From positions 62,001 to 126,000 of the forward strand of contig JAIQFP010000003.1 in assembly GCA_020073165.1 (NCBI GenBank): 64,000 nt of DNA, given 5' to 3'. Below, in pieces: positions 33,782 to 43,423 of the stretch; position 1 is the first letter of the stretch; the number at the start of each line of letters is the position of its first letter. This DNA comes from Terriglobia bacterium (GTDB lineage: Bacteria > Acidobacteriota > Terriglobia > Terriglobales > Acidobacteriaceae). The position numbers were made by a program, and so were the translations under genes. Under the pieces are notes generated by a model. The model did not search any database. It saw only the letters and a program-made list of their open reading frames with translations, and was not told where the DNA came from.

Positions 33782-35167
33782 CTACCGTCCGGAGTACTGG
33801 TCCCGCAACCAGATCTGCCGGCTGGTCATCGGGATCTGCCGCCCCTCGATGAAAACCTGTTTCACATCGGTGCGCACATCGAGCGGGTCCCCAGTTGCCA
33901 CCACCACGTTCGCGGTCTTGCCCACATCCAGCGATCCCAACCGGTCTGCCAGTCCCCAGATTTCCGCCGGGTTCAAAGTGATCGCCTTCAGGGCTTCGTC
34001 ATAGGGCAGGCCGAAAGCCACCGCGTAGCCGGCCTGGTAAGGCAGGTTGCGGACGTTGTGGGCTTCGTCGGACGCAAAAACGATCTTTACCCCGCGCTTG
34101 TACAACTCCGCTGGCAGGTTGTACACCGCGTCGTACCGCTCCTCCGGCTTGGGCTCCTCATAGATGGGGCCCACGATGACCGGCACCTTCAAGCCTGCCA
34201 CGTAGTCAAGGACGGGCTGCGAGTGGCTGATATGATTCAGCACAAACTTCAGATTGAATTCCCGGGCCAGCCCCACCGCCGTCTCCAGGTCGCTCGGCCC
34301 CTCGGCTGCCAGCACGATCGGCTTCTTGCCCTGCAGGTAGGGCAACAGCGCTTCCAGCTTCAGGTCGCGCTTGGGCGGAGTGGGCGGCTGTTTCTGGTCT
34401 TTGTCTTTGCCTGGGGTGGGCTTGCTCTCCACGTCCGACTTCTTTTTCTCGTAATCACTCCAACGCTGGGCATAGTCCTGTGCATCCAGGAGGGCCTGCC
34501 GTAACTGTGCCGCCATGCCCATGCGGGTGAAGGGAAACTTCGCGTGTTCCCAAGACTGGTTGCGCCGCTGGTCGCCGGTGAAATTCAACGGCATGGCGAT
34601 GTCGCGCACCAGCAGCATCTCCTGCGCAGATTTCCCATCCAGTTGGATGAACGAATCCTGCCCCGGCAACGTGTCGCGGCTGTCGGGCGCTACGATCGCG
34701 TTGGTGATCCCGTTCAGCCGCGTCACCGGAATCAGCGCCGACTCGGCGTGAAACGCGTCGTACACATGCATGTGCGGCATAATCTCGTCGCTGAGTTCGA
34801 TCAGATCATTGGTGCTCTTCTCCGCCGAAACCTCGGTCAGTCCGAGGTAGGTCTCGGAATCAATCAAGCCGGGGTAGACCGTCATGCCGCTCGCATCAAT
34901 CACCCGCGCATCCGTGGGAATGGTGACTGAGCCGGCTGCACCCACCGCCGCGATCTTGCCGTTCGCCATCACTAACACGCCATTCTCGATGACTCCGTGG
35001 GTGATGGTCAGAAGCTTGCCGCCTTTGAGGACGATGGTTTGTTGCGCGAGGCTCACCGCCGGAAGGGAAAGGCAAAGAGCCAGGATCGCAAGCAGTTGGC
35101 TTACGACCAACGGCCAACGGTCAACAACTCCAGTTGAAGTCTGAGGTCTGACGCCCGAGGTCCGCAT
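33782..35167 (-). CDS. Secreted amidohydrolase-family protein with a degraded metal site
   Basis: 461 residues from ATG 35167 (the preceding codon is also a possible start, GTG). Signal peptide to about residue 42. The fold of the imidazolonepropionase-type amidohydrolases is recognisable: composite domain ([18 protein letters not shown]), [12 protein letters not shown], and the terminal [13 protein letters not shown]. The first metal motif HxH is replaced by ETY, and the His found in the paralogue's LVQIHCY is Ala here (VLAAEG). The later His (LNHISHS) and Asp (FASDEA) remain. It is translationally coupled to the next gene upstream (TGATG). Confidence 0.8.
   Translation of the reverse strand: MRTSGVRPQTSTGVVDRWPLVVSQLLAILALCLSLPAVSLAQQTIVLKGGKLLTITHGVIENGVLVMANGKIAAVGAAGSVTIPTDARVIDASGMTVYPGLIDSETYLGLTEVSAEKSTNDLIELSDEIMPHMHVYDAFHAESALIPVTRLNGITNAIVAPDSRDTLPGQDSFIQLDGKSAQEMLLVRDIAMPLNFTGDQRRNQSWEHAKFPFTRMGMAAQLRQALLDAQDYAQRWSDYEKKKSDVESKPTPGKDKDQKQPPTPPKRDLKLEALLPYLQGKKPIVLAAEGPSDLETAVGLAREFNLKFVLNHISHSQPVLDYVAGLKVPVIVGPIYEEPKPEERYDAVYNLPAELYKRGVKIVFASDEAHNVRNLPYQAGYAVAFGLPYDEALKAITLNPAEIWGLADRLGSLDVGKTANVVVATGDPLDVRTDVKQVFIEGRQIPMTSRQIWLRDQYSGR
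35103..35165. repeat. ACGACCAACGG and AGGTCTGA repeats inside the start of the amidohydrolase gene
   Basis: TTACGACCAACGGCCAACGG and then TGAGGTCTGACGCCCGAGGT are units of two dispersed repeat families. They are read as the first 30 residues of the amidohydrolase ([11 protein letters not shown]), that is, the n-region of its signal peptide. Confidence 0.6.
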
Positions 35168-36471
35168 CACTCGCCCTCCTTGTAGTGCGGCATTCCGAAG
35201 CCCGGCAAGGCCCGGTCAAAGTACACATCGCCATCAATCAGCACCTTATTGGGCACTCCGTAGCTGGAGAGCGGATACCCATCCCAGATCACCAGGTCCG
35301 CATCCTTTCCCACATCAATCGATCCCACGCGGTCGTCCACGCCGATGATCCACGCGGCATTCAGCGTGATCATCTTCAACGCTTCCTCCTCGGTCGCTCC
35401 GCCGTAGCGCATGGTCTTGGCTGCTTCCTGGTTCAGGCGCCGCGCGAAGTCGCCCGAATCGCTCTTGATGGCCACCCGCACCCCTTTCCGCATCGCTATC
35501 ACCGCGTTCCACGGAATCGCGTCCCAGGCTTCCTGCTTGTATCCCCACCAGTCGGAGAAGGTCGCGATTCCCACATCCTCTGCCGCCAGCTTGTCCGCTA
35601 CCTTGTAAGCCTCCAGCGCGTGGTGGAACGCCCGCACCTTGTAGCCGAACTCCTTGGCCATCGCCATCTCGGTGAGAAGCTCGTCTGCCCGGTAGCAGTG
35701 GATTTGCACCAGCAGCTTGCCTCGCAGCACATCCGCCAGGGCCTCCAGCTTCAGATCGCGCTTGGGAGCGGTGGTATTCTTGTCACCGCTCTTGACCTTG
35801 GCGTTGTAGGCGTCCCACTCGTGCATGTAGTCCTGGGCCTGCACCAGGGCCTCGCGCTGCACCGCGAAGTTGCCCATGCGCGTGGAAGGCAGTTGCTCCC
35901 GGTCCCCGTACACCCGCTTGGGGTTCTCGCCGCTGGCGAACTTGATGGACCGCGGAGCGCCGGGGAACAGCATGGCATCGCGATTGGCCCCGTACTTGTG
36001 CTTGATCACGATCGCCTGCCCGCCGATCATGTTGGCCGAACCATGGAGTAGAAGTGAAGTCGTCACTCCGCCGGCCAGCCCGCGATAGATCGCCTTGTCC
36101 TGGTAGTCGAAGGCATCGAGCATCATCATCTGGGGAGTGACGGGGCTGGTGGCCTCGTTCACATCATCGTCGAGCGCGATATGCGAGTGCGAATCGATAA
36201 TGCCCGGCGTCAGGTACTTGCCGCTCGCGTCAATCACGGTAGCGCCTGTGGGCGCAGTGACGTTCTGCCCCACTGCTGCAATCTTGCCGTCCTTGATGTA
36301 GATGCTGCCGTTCTGAATGTTGCCGTGGGTGACGGTCATGACCACGGCATTCTTGATCAGGACTTCGTTGTGGGCAGAGCCAGTCTGGGACAGCCCTGCG
36401 GCGCAGGCCAGGATGAGCCAGACTGCGACTCCGACTGGAGGTCGCAAACGTATCGCAAGACGATGCAACAT
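35167..36471 (-). CDS. Secreted amidohydrolase (imidazolonepropionase-like)
   Basis: 434 residues, signal peptide to about residue 33. The metal-binding motif HSH is present in PGIIDSHSHIAL, further ligands in LVQIHCYRADE, RAFHHALEAYK and IKSDSGDF, and the C-terminal end has GSIDVGKDADLVIWDG. This is an intact binuclear-type amidohydrolase, unlike its downstream partner. Both are exported and probably act on peptides or cyclic amides; substrate unknown. Paired genes of this type are frequent in Acidobacteriota. Confidence 0.87.
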   Translation of the reverse strand: MLHRLAIRLRPPVGVAVWLILACAAGLSQTGSAHNEVLIKNAVVMTVTHGNIQNGSIYIKDGKIAAVGQNVTAPTGATVIDASGKYLTPGIIDSHSHIALDDDVNEATSPVTPQMMMLDAFDYQDKAIYRGLAGGVTTSLLLHGSANMIGGQAIVIKHKYGANRDAMLFPGAPRSIKFASGENPKRVYGDREQLPSTRMGNFAVQREALVQAQDYMHEWDAYNAKVKSGDKNTTAPKRDLKLEALADVLRGKLLVQIHCYRADELLTEMAMAKEFGYKVRAFHHALEAYKVADKLAAEDVGIATFSDWWGYKQEAWDAIPWNAVIAMRKGVRVAIKSDSGDFARRLNQEAAKTMRYGGATEEEALKMITLNAAWIIGVDDRVGSIDVGKDADLVIWDGYPLSSYGVPNKVLIDGDVYFDRALPGFGMPHYKEGE

Positions 36472-36587
36472 TTGGAGAAGCTCCTCAAAAAAGAAAAGAA
36501 ACGAGATTCTACCACTTGGACGATTGGCTATCGGAGATGTCTCGCCGGACTTGAAACTCCCCCACAGAAACTGGAAACTGCATATTC

Positions 36588-37037
36588 ATGCGTGCCGTCG
36601 TCCAACGCGTCAGCCGTGCCCAAGTCACGGTGAACGGAGACATCACCGGTAGAATCGCCCGTGGCCTCGTCGTCCTCCTGGGGGTTGCTAACACTGACAC
36701 CGAATCCGATGCTGACTACCTTGCCGACAAGATTGCCGGCTTGCGCATCTTCGAAGATGAAGCCGGAAAGATGAACCGGGCGGCCACAGACGTCAAAGCC
36801 GCTCTCCTTATCGTGTCCCAGTTCACGCTCTACGGCGACGTCCGCCGCGGTAGGCGCCCATCCTTTGACGCCGCGGCTCCACCGCGGCAGGCTCGCGCAC
36901 TCTACGAGTATTTTGTGGAACGCATCCGCGCCGCCGGTCTGGTGTGCGAAACCGGTCGCTTCCAGGAGATGATGCAAGTTGAACTGGTCAACGACGGGCC
37001 AGTCACCATCCTGCTTGACTCGCTGAAGACCTTCTAA
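36588..37037 (+). CDS. dtd: D-aminoacyl-tRNA deacylase
   Basis: 149 residues, normal length. DTD removes D-amino acids from tRNA. It starts [17 protein letters not shown], has the catalytic SQFTLYGD and the cross-subunit NDGPVT-x-LLDS motif, plus [12 protein letters not shown]. The gene is divergent from the amidohydrolase genes with a 116-base shared promoter region. Confidence 0.95.
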   Translation: MRAVVQRVSRAQVTVNGDITGRIARGLVVLLGVANTDTESDADYLADKIAGLRIFEDEAGKMNRAATDVKAALLIVSQFTLYGDVRRGRRPSFDAAAPPRQARALYEYFVERIRAAGLVCETGRFQEMMQVELVNDGPVTILLDSLKTF

Positions 37038-37089
37038 CTCAAACTGCGGAGTACGCGGGGAACGCCGAGAGCAGCTGACCAGAGGAGAG

Positions 37090-38010
37090 CTAGCTCACCA
37101 CAATGTCCGCGATCCGCACCGCATCCATACACGCCCGCACGTCGTGAGTGCGGATGATGTGCGCACCCTTCAAGATCACAGCCGTCTCCGTGGCCAGCGT
37201 GGCGTACAGCCGCTCCGCAACTGGTGCATCGTTCCCGTTGCGGGCCAGCGCCCGCCCAATGAACGACTTCCGCGATACTCCGGCCAGGAGCGGGTATCGC
37301 AGCTGGTGGAATTCCTCGAATCGCTTGAGCAGCGGGTAGTTCTCCTGGAAACTCTTGCCGAACCCGAATCCGGGGTCAAGCACAACCCGTTCCCGCTTCA
37401 CTCCGGCGATCTGAGCTGCGTCCGACCACTCCCGCAGCTCCCGCTTCACCTGCACCACGATGTCCGATGGCGGCGGCAGCTTGTGCCACTCCTCCGGACG
37501 CCCGCGCATGTGCATCAGCACTGCCCCGCACTTCAACTCCGCCAGCGTCTTCTTCATCTGCGGATCCCAGCGGAAGCCACTGACATCGTTCACGATCTCA
37601 GCGCCCGCCTCCACTGCTGCCTGCGCCACGTTAGCCTTGTACGTGTCTACCGAGAGTATTGCCTCCGGGCGTTTCCGCTTCACTGCCGTAATCACGGGAA
37701 TCACGCGCTGGATCTCTTCTTTCTCTGAGACCACGGTCTGCCCCGGAGCAGCAGCCTTGAGGGACGCTGTGTCCGCCTCTGGGGAAAACAGCACCCTCGC
37801 CCCTGGCCGCGTGGACTCACCACCCACATCCACGACGTCCGCCCCATCCTCGAGCAGTTTCAGCGCGTGTTCTACCGCCCGGTCGGGGTCAAGATGCAGA
37901 CCGCCGTCAGAGAACGAATCCGGCGTGACATTGACCACTCCCATCACCAGCGTGCGTTTGCCCAATTCGAGCGTGCGGGCGCCAAGGTTCCATTCGAAGA
38001 CCGGCCGCAT
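37090..38010 (-). CDS. folP: Dihydropteroate synthase
   Basis: 306 residues. Catalyses condensation of p-aminobenzoate with dihydropterin pyrophosphate. The motifs MGVVNVTPDSFSDGG, DVGGESTRPGA, VDTYKANVA, NDVSG and DPGFGFGKS are present, as is the terminal RTHDVRACMDAVRIAD. Between GGESTRPGA and the usual VSxxEExxRV there is an extra segment of about 20 residues (RVLFSPEADTASLKAAAPGQ). Rare insertions at this loop are tolerated in the family. It is convergent with dtd. Confidence 0.95.
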   Translation of the reverse strand: MRPVFEWNLGARTLELGKRTLVMGVVNVTPDSFSDGGLHLDPDRAVEHALKLLEDGADVVDVGGESTRPGARVLFSPEADTASLKAAAPGQTVVSEKEEIQRVIPVITAVKRKRPEAILSVDTYKANVAQAAVEAGAEIVNDVSGFRWDPQMKKTLAELKCGAVLMHMRGRPEEWHKLPPPSDIVVQVKRELREWSDAAQIAGVKRERVVLDPGFGFGKSFQENYPLLKRFEEFHQLRYPLLAGVSRKSFIGRALARNGNDAPVAERLYATLATETAVILKGAHIIRTHDVRACMDAVRIADIVVS

Positions 38011-38240
38011 ACCGGGCGATTCTAAACCCTGCGGTTGCCAGGGGTAGACAAAGATTCAATCCCCCTGGGACCCTGAGAGCCGCGGCAACCCCATCAGTGA
38101 CATCAGTGCTGCCGATCTTGGGCGCAGTCTGGGCTTTGATTCCAGCCACGGATTATCCAGTTGTTGCTGAAGGTCGCTTCTTGATGGAGAGTCGAAGAAC
38201 GCGGGATTTATTTGATCGCCCAAGGTGATCTATAGGTGGC
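38011..38240. other. Non-coding gap after the respiratory operon
   Basis: No gene is seen in this 230-base gap between folP and the last gene of the respiratory operon. It should contain the folP promoter and the operon's terminator, but I see no convincing stem with a T-run. Confidence 0.4.
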
Positions 38241-38870
38241 CTATGCCGTGCACGCCCGACTCTCGTGCCTCTGGCCGAGGAATTGCGCCAGCAACGTCAT
38301 CACCACTGGGAAACCAGGTGCACCGGTCCGATCCAGCTTGGCCTTTGCCGTGGAAACCCAGTTTAGTAGGTGGCGCTCCAGGAACTCGGTCTCGGCACGC
38401 GCCAGCGAGATGGCGGCTGCTTCGTCCGATGTGTTCTCGCAGGCGTAGCGAAGAGCGGCGAGGAATTCCAGCTGGGTGACAAGGTAGTCAGGAACCGCGC
38501 GCCTTGGGTCCGACTTGAGGCCGATAACCTCGTAGAAGTAGGTATTCTCCAGCGCGATCTCTTGCGCGGGATGAGATTTGTCATGGGCTGACTCGAAGAG
38601 AGGTACCGGAGGCTCGGGCACGCCCACGTCGAACAGAGCGATATACGCAGACTCGTAGAGTTCGTAGCTGGCGAACCATTCAAAGCCTGGGAACTCACCT
38701 TCACAGTTCAAGCGCCCCCACAGATCACAGAGCGCCATCGGAACCTCCGGCTGTGACAGAACGTTGAAGCACTCGTGCGTCGGTGGTGCAAAGACCAGGG
38801 CAAAGAACCGGTAGAGGTCGGTCTGTTGCCAGTCGATCAGGGTGACGGCATTCTCGTCTGCAGCGATCAT
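38241..38870 (-). CDS. TorD/NarJ-like molybdoenzyme maturation chaperone
   Basis: 209 residues, all helical in appearance, with the TorD-family features WQQTDLYRFFALVFAPP near the start, ESAYIALFDVGVPEP-x-PLFES in the middle and a C-terminal ERHLLNWV. Chaperones of this family hold the apo alpha subunit until the molybdenum cofactor is inserted and proofread its Tat signal. Last gene of the eight-gene unit, 28 bases after the gamma subunit, in the position of serD/ddhD/clrD in related operons. Confidence 0.8.
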   Translation of the reverse strand: MIAADENAVTLIDWQQTDLYRFFALVFAPPTHECFNVLSQPEVPMALCDLWGRLNCEGEFPGFEWFASYELYESAYIALFDVGVPEPPVPLFESAHDKSHPAQEIALENTYFYEVIGLKSDPRRAVPDYLVTQLEFLAALRYACENTSDEAAAISLARAETEFLERHLLNWVSTAKAKLDRTGAPGFPVVMTLLAQFLGQRHESRACTA

Positions 38871-38898
38871 CGGCGCCTCCTGTTCTTGAATCCCGTCT

Positions 38899-39633
38899 CT
38901 ACTCCAGCACTTGCCAGACGGAGAAATACTTCCGGCCGTCGCGGTCTTTCTGGCTCCCGTTCCAGACAGCGAAGGCCACGGTCGTGCCAGCGGCCAGATC
39001 GGGCAATTCGAAGGTCACGTTCCATCGGCCGTTCTGATAGATACCGCTTGATGGGAAGTTCTGCCCGGTACGCTTTGTCGTGCTGCGCCCCTGCGCTTGC
39101 ATCACCATCGAACCGCGCGTGCCGTTCCAGTAGTAGATTTCGACCGGGTGCTCAGCATCTCCCATCTGCAATGACGGTGCTATCGCGCCTGCATCTGCCT
39201 TCGCAGGAAACATGACGGCAGCGGCATCGAAGAAGCGATCATCGGCGTCCGTCGGGACTTTGAGGAAGCGGGTTTCCGGCGGCGTGTTTGGAACTTCCGT
39301 TAGTGTGGTTGCGTCATGCGTGGCATCGCGCCAGCTGAGCTGCACTATCAGCTTTCCACCCGCGCGTGCGAGACGCACGTCAACGACAGGAATCTCGACT
39401 GCGGCGGGTTCGTCCGTGTCATAGAGCGGAGGCGTGCGGTTGAGCGCGACATGTTTCGCCGCAATCTGGTTCCACACAGCGGGTCCGCCGTTTAGCAGGT
39501 GGTCGACACTTACCGGCGATGCAGCGACGGACAAGGACTGCCCGGAAGCCGGCTTTATCGCTGTTTGTGCCGAGGTGACGGCGGTGAGCAGCAAACAGAC
39601 TGAAGCGATGGTAAGCAGTTGATGAGTTCGCAT
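38899..39633 (-). CDS. Heme-b gamma subunit of a type II DMSO-reductase-family enzyme
   Basis: 244 residues from ATG 39633, which has AGGAGAAGG before it. Signal peptide at 1-22. The mature protein matches the ethylbenzene dehydrogenase gamma/SerC/ClrC/DdhC family: VRLARAGGKLIVQLSWRDAT, FFDAAAVMFPAK and the terminal DRDGRKYFSVWQVLE. In EbDH gamma the heme b is held by a Met and a Lys; the Met of AVMFP and the Lys of GRKYFS are at the corresponding places. It passes electrons between the alpha/beta pair and a periplasmic carrier. Confidence 0.85.
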   Translation of the reverse strand: MRTHQLLTIASVCLLLTAVTSAQTAIKPASGQSLSVAASPVSVDHLLNGGPAVWNQIAAKHVALNRTPPLYDTDEPAAVEIPVVDVRLARAGGKLIVQLSWRDATHDATTLTEVPNTPPETRFLKVPTDADDRFFDAAAVMFPAKADAGAIAPSLQMGDAEHPVEIYYWNGTRGSMVMQAQGRSTTKRTGQNFPSSGIYQNGRWNVTFELPDLAAGTTVAFAVWNGSQKDRDGRKYFSVWQVLE

Positions 39634-39643
39634 GGGCCTTCTC

Positions 39644-40645
<1,002 letters not shown>

Positions 40646-40657
40646 GGTTGCCTCTCC

Positions 40658-43423
40658 TTAGACCTTGGCCTTCTCGACGTCCACCTTGATGTCGCGGTTG
40701 TTGCCGGTCGGGCCCCAATAGTTCAGGCGGAAGTTGACGTGGCCATACTTGCCGATGAGTTGCGTAGGCTTGATCTTGATGTAGGTGAGCGATTGCCAGC
40801 CACCCTGCTTGAATCCGAGAAATTTCTCCCAGCCGTGGTACATGGTCACGCGACCAGGTTTTTCGCCGGGCAGGATCTGCAGGCGGCAGACACAGTGGCC
40901 AACCTCGTTGTGAATGCGCACCCAGTCGTTGTCCTGCAGGCCGCGTTTGCGAGCGTCGTCGGGATGCATGTAGACGATTGGCCCGCCGCGCTGCAGGCGC
41001 AGCATGGCGCGGTGGTCGCGCCAGGTGGAGTGGATGGACCAGCGTCCGTGGGGAGTATTCCAGTAAAGCGGATATTTTTCCTCGACCGGCTCCTTGAAGG
41101 TTGGCAGTTCCTCACCCAGATCGATGTACCAGGGGTGGTCAATGTAGAACTGCTGCCGGCCAGTGAGTGTTCGCCATGGACGTTTCTTGTCCGCCTGGTG
41201 CTTGAAAGGGGTGTAGGCAACACCTTGCTCGATGTCGCTGTTCCAGGATTCGGGATCCGTGGCGATGAACCGCAGGGGCTTTTGCTGGATCTGCTGGTAA
41301 GTCATGCCCTTGGTCTCTTCCGCGTTTCCGAGAATGAAGTTGACTGCCTGCTCGTCGGTCTGGATCGTGCCCTTGCCCGTCCAGTCGTGTGCGAGCTGGG
41401 TGAAGTCGCGGGTCCAGTCGAAAGCGTCATCGTGGAAAGGCTTTAGCCCTTTCTTGGTCGCGACCTCGGCCATCTTCTCCGCCAACGCGCGAAAGATGTC
41501 CCAATCGGTCTTACTCTCAAACAGCGGCTCACAGGCTTTGCCAAAGGGATGAATGTAGCTGTGGCAGTCGGTGGAGTTGATATCTACTTTCTCGTAGTAG
41601 CTGGCCGCGGGCAGCACCACGTCAGAGTAGAGCGCGGTAGTGTCCATACGGTAGTTGATATCGACGATGAGGTCGAGGTCTTTCCACAGCGACGACTCGA
41701 GGATCTCGTTGCCCTTGGCCTGATTCAGGTAGTTCGCGCGCCATACGATGAACGCCCGGGGCTTTTTGCCGTTCTTCGGCCACAGTGGCATCCATCCATT
41801 CTTGACCGATTCTTGGATATACCACTCGATAGGCTTGCCGTTGTAGAGATGCGGATCTTTGCTGGTGGAGTGAACGTAGCTCCACAATGTGGTGTTCTGG
41901 AAACGTTGCTTCTTGCGGGTTTCCGGAAAGGCAAGCTTGAAGAATCCCTGTTCCGGCCAGATGCGCTCCTGGCCGACGTAGTGATTGAATCCGCCGCCGT
42001 TCTTGCCTATGTTCCCGGTCAAGGCCACCAGCAGGATGAACGAGCGGTTGATCAGATCGTTGTGGAACCAGTGGTTGGTGCCGGCGCCGTGGATGATCAT
42101 AGCCGGCTTGCGCGTGCCGAGTTCTTTGGCGAAGAGCTCGATCTCGTGGGCAGGGAGGCCGGTACGGGCGGCGACTTTGTCCAGCGTGTATTGGCTCAGT
42201 TCCTTCTTCAGAAGTTCAAATACTGTCGTGACCTCTGCGGTCTTGCCATTCGCGAGCTGAACCTGGAATGTCCCGGTCAGTGCAGGGTCAGCCCCGTTGA
42301 GTTGGATGGTCTTCTGGTCCGACCCCATCGAGCCCGGCGTGGGAGCGGCATGCTGTTGCTTTGTGTCCCAAAAGTAGAAGATGTCTTCCTTGCCGCCCTT
42401 CTTAAGATCAGATTCGCGCAGGAAGCGTTTGCTGCCCGCGAGCACGAGGAGCGGCAGGTCAGTTTGTTCCTTTACATAGGGTGCGTCGATCAGGTCCTGG
42501 TCGATGAGAAACTTCGCCACACCCAGCGCGAGAATGCCGTCGGTCCCAGGGTTGATGCGGAAATAAAGATCGGCGTGTGTGGCGCTGGCGTTGTAGTCGG
42601 GCGAGATGCAAACGATCTTTGCGCCGTTGTAGCGAGCTTCGTAGGCGAAGTGCGCGTCGGGGATGCGGGTCTGTGAAATGTTCGATCCCCATAGCACGAT
42701 GTACTTGGAGTTGAACCAGTCCGCACACTCACAAGCTTCGGTCTGCACGCCCCAAGTCAGGGGTTCGCCCGGGGGCAGGTCGCAGTACCAGTCATAAAAG
42801 GAAAGGAAGACGCCGCCAATGTAGTGGGCCAGCCGGGAGCCGGCGCAGAAACTCACCGGGCTCATCGCTGGAATGACACTGAAGAACGAATTCGTATCTG
42901 GGCCGTAGTTGTAGATGTTGTCGAGCAGCTTCTCAGAAACGAGGGTGAGCGCCTCATCCCAGGAGGCTCGGCGCCATTTGCCTTCGCCGCGTTCACCGGT
43001 GCGGATCAGCGGGTAGCGCAGGCGCTGCGGGCTGTACACGTACTCGGTGAAGCATCCGCCTTTCTGGCAGCCGCGCGGATTGTAGTCGGGAAGGTCCGCA
43101 TTGATCCGCGGATAGTCGGCCGCCTGCTCCTCGCGCACCATCACGCCGTTGCGCACGTACACCTTCCATGAGCAGGAACCGGTGCAATTAGCCGAGTGCG
43201 TGGAGCGGACCACTTTGTCCCAGGTCCAGATCTTGCGATAGAAATCCTCCCATCCGCGGTAGGGATAAGTACGTAGCGGATCGAAGTCTCCCGTCAGCAT
43301 GCTCAACACCGGCTTTTCCTTGCGGGAGCAGCCGGGCAGAGCCAGCGTAGCCGCCGTCAGAGCTGCGGTCTGGATAAAGCCGCGCCGTGAGAATGGCTTC
43401 TTAGGGTTGATTTTGTCGCTCAT
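40658..43423 (-). CDS. Exported NarG-like molybdopterin alpha subunit (DMSO reductase type II)
   Basis: 921 residues, the length of periplasmic type II enzymes (SerA, ClrA, DdhA, archaeal pNarG) and far shorter than cytoplasmic NarG (about 1240). A Tat signal starts it (SRRGFIQTAALTAATLALPG), ending in a lipobox-like LPGC with Cys32. The FS0 cluster is H76-x3-C80-x3-C84-x34-C119 in STHSANCTGSCSWKVYVRNG. The molybdenum ligand Asp211 is in SFYDWYCDLPPGEP, and WGSNISQTRIPDAHF follows, all close to NarG. Substrate (nitrate, chlorate, selenate, other) cannot be decided. Its start overlaps the cytochrome c stop (ATGA). Confidence 0.9.
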   Translation of the reverse strand: MSDKINPKKPFSRRGFIQTAALTAATLALPGCSRKEKPVLSMLTGDFDPLRTYPYRGWEDFYRKIWTWDKVVRSTHSANCTGSCSWKVYVRNGVMVREEQAADYPRINADLPDYNPRGCQKGGCFTEYVYSPQRLRYPLIRTGERGEGKWRRASWDEALTLVSEKLLDNIYNYGPDTNSFFSVIPAMSPVSFCAGSRLAHYIGGVFLSFYDWYCDLPPGEPLTWGVQTEACECADWFNSKYIVLWGSNISQTRIPDAHFAYEARYNGAKIVCISPDYNASATHADLYFRINPGTDGILALGVAKFLIDQDLIDAPYVKEQTDLPLLVLAGSKRFLRESDLKKGGKEDIFYFWDTKQQHAAPTPGSMGSDQKTIQLNGADPALTGTFQVQLANGKTAEVTTVFELLKKELSQYTLDKVAARTGLPAHEIELFAKELGTRKPAMIIHGAGTNHWFHNDLINRSFILLVALTGNIGKNGGGFNHYVGQERIWPEQGFFKLAFPETRKKQRFQNTTLWSYVHSTSKDPHLYNGKPIEWYIQESVKNGWMPLWPKNGKKPRAFIVWRANYLNQAKGNEILESSLWKDLDLIVDINYRMDTTALYSDVVLPAASYYEKVDINSTDCHSYIHPFGKACEPLFESKTDWDIFRALAEKMAEVATKKGLKPFHDDAFDWTRDFTQLAHDWTGKGTIQTDEQAVNFILGNAEETKGMTYQQIQQKPLRFIATDPESWNSDIEQGVAYTPFKHQADKKRPWRTLTGRQQFYIDHPWYIDLGEELPTFKEPVEEKYPLYWNTPHGRWSIHSTWRDHRAMLRLQRGGPIVYMHPDDARKRGLQDNDWVRIHNEVGHCVCRLQILPGEKPGRVTMYHGWEKFLGFKQGGWQSLTYIKIKPTQLIGKYGHVNFRLNYWGPTGNNRDIKVDVEKAKV

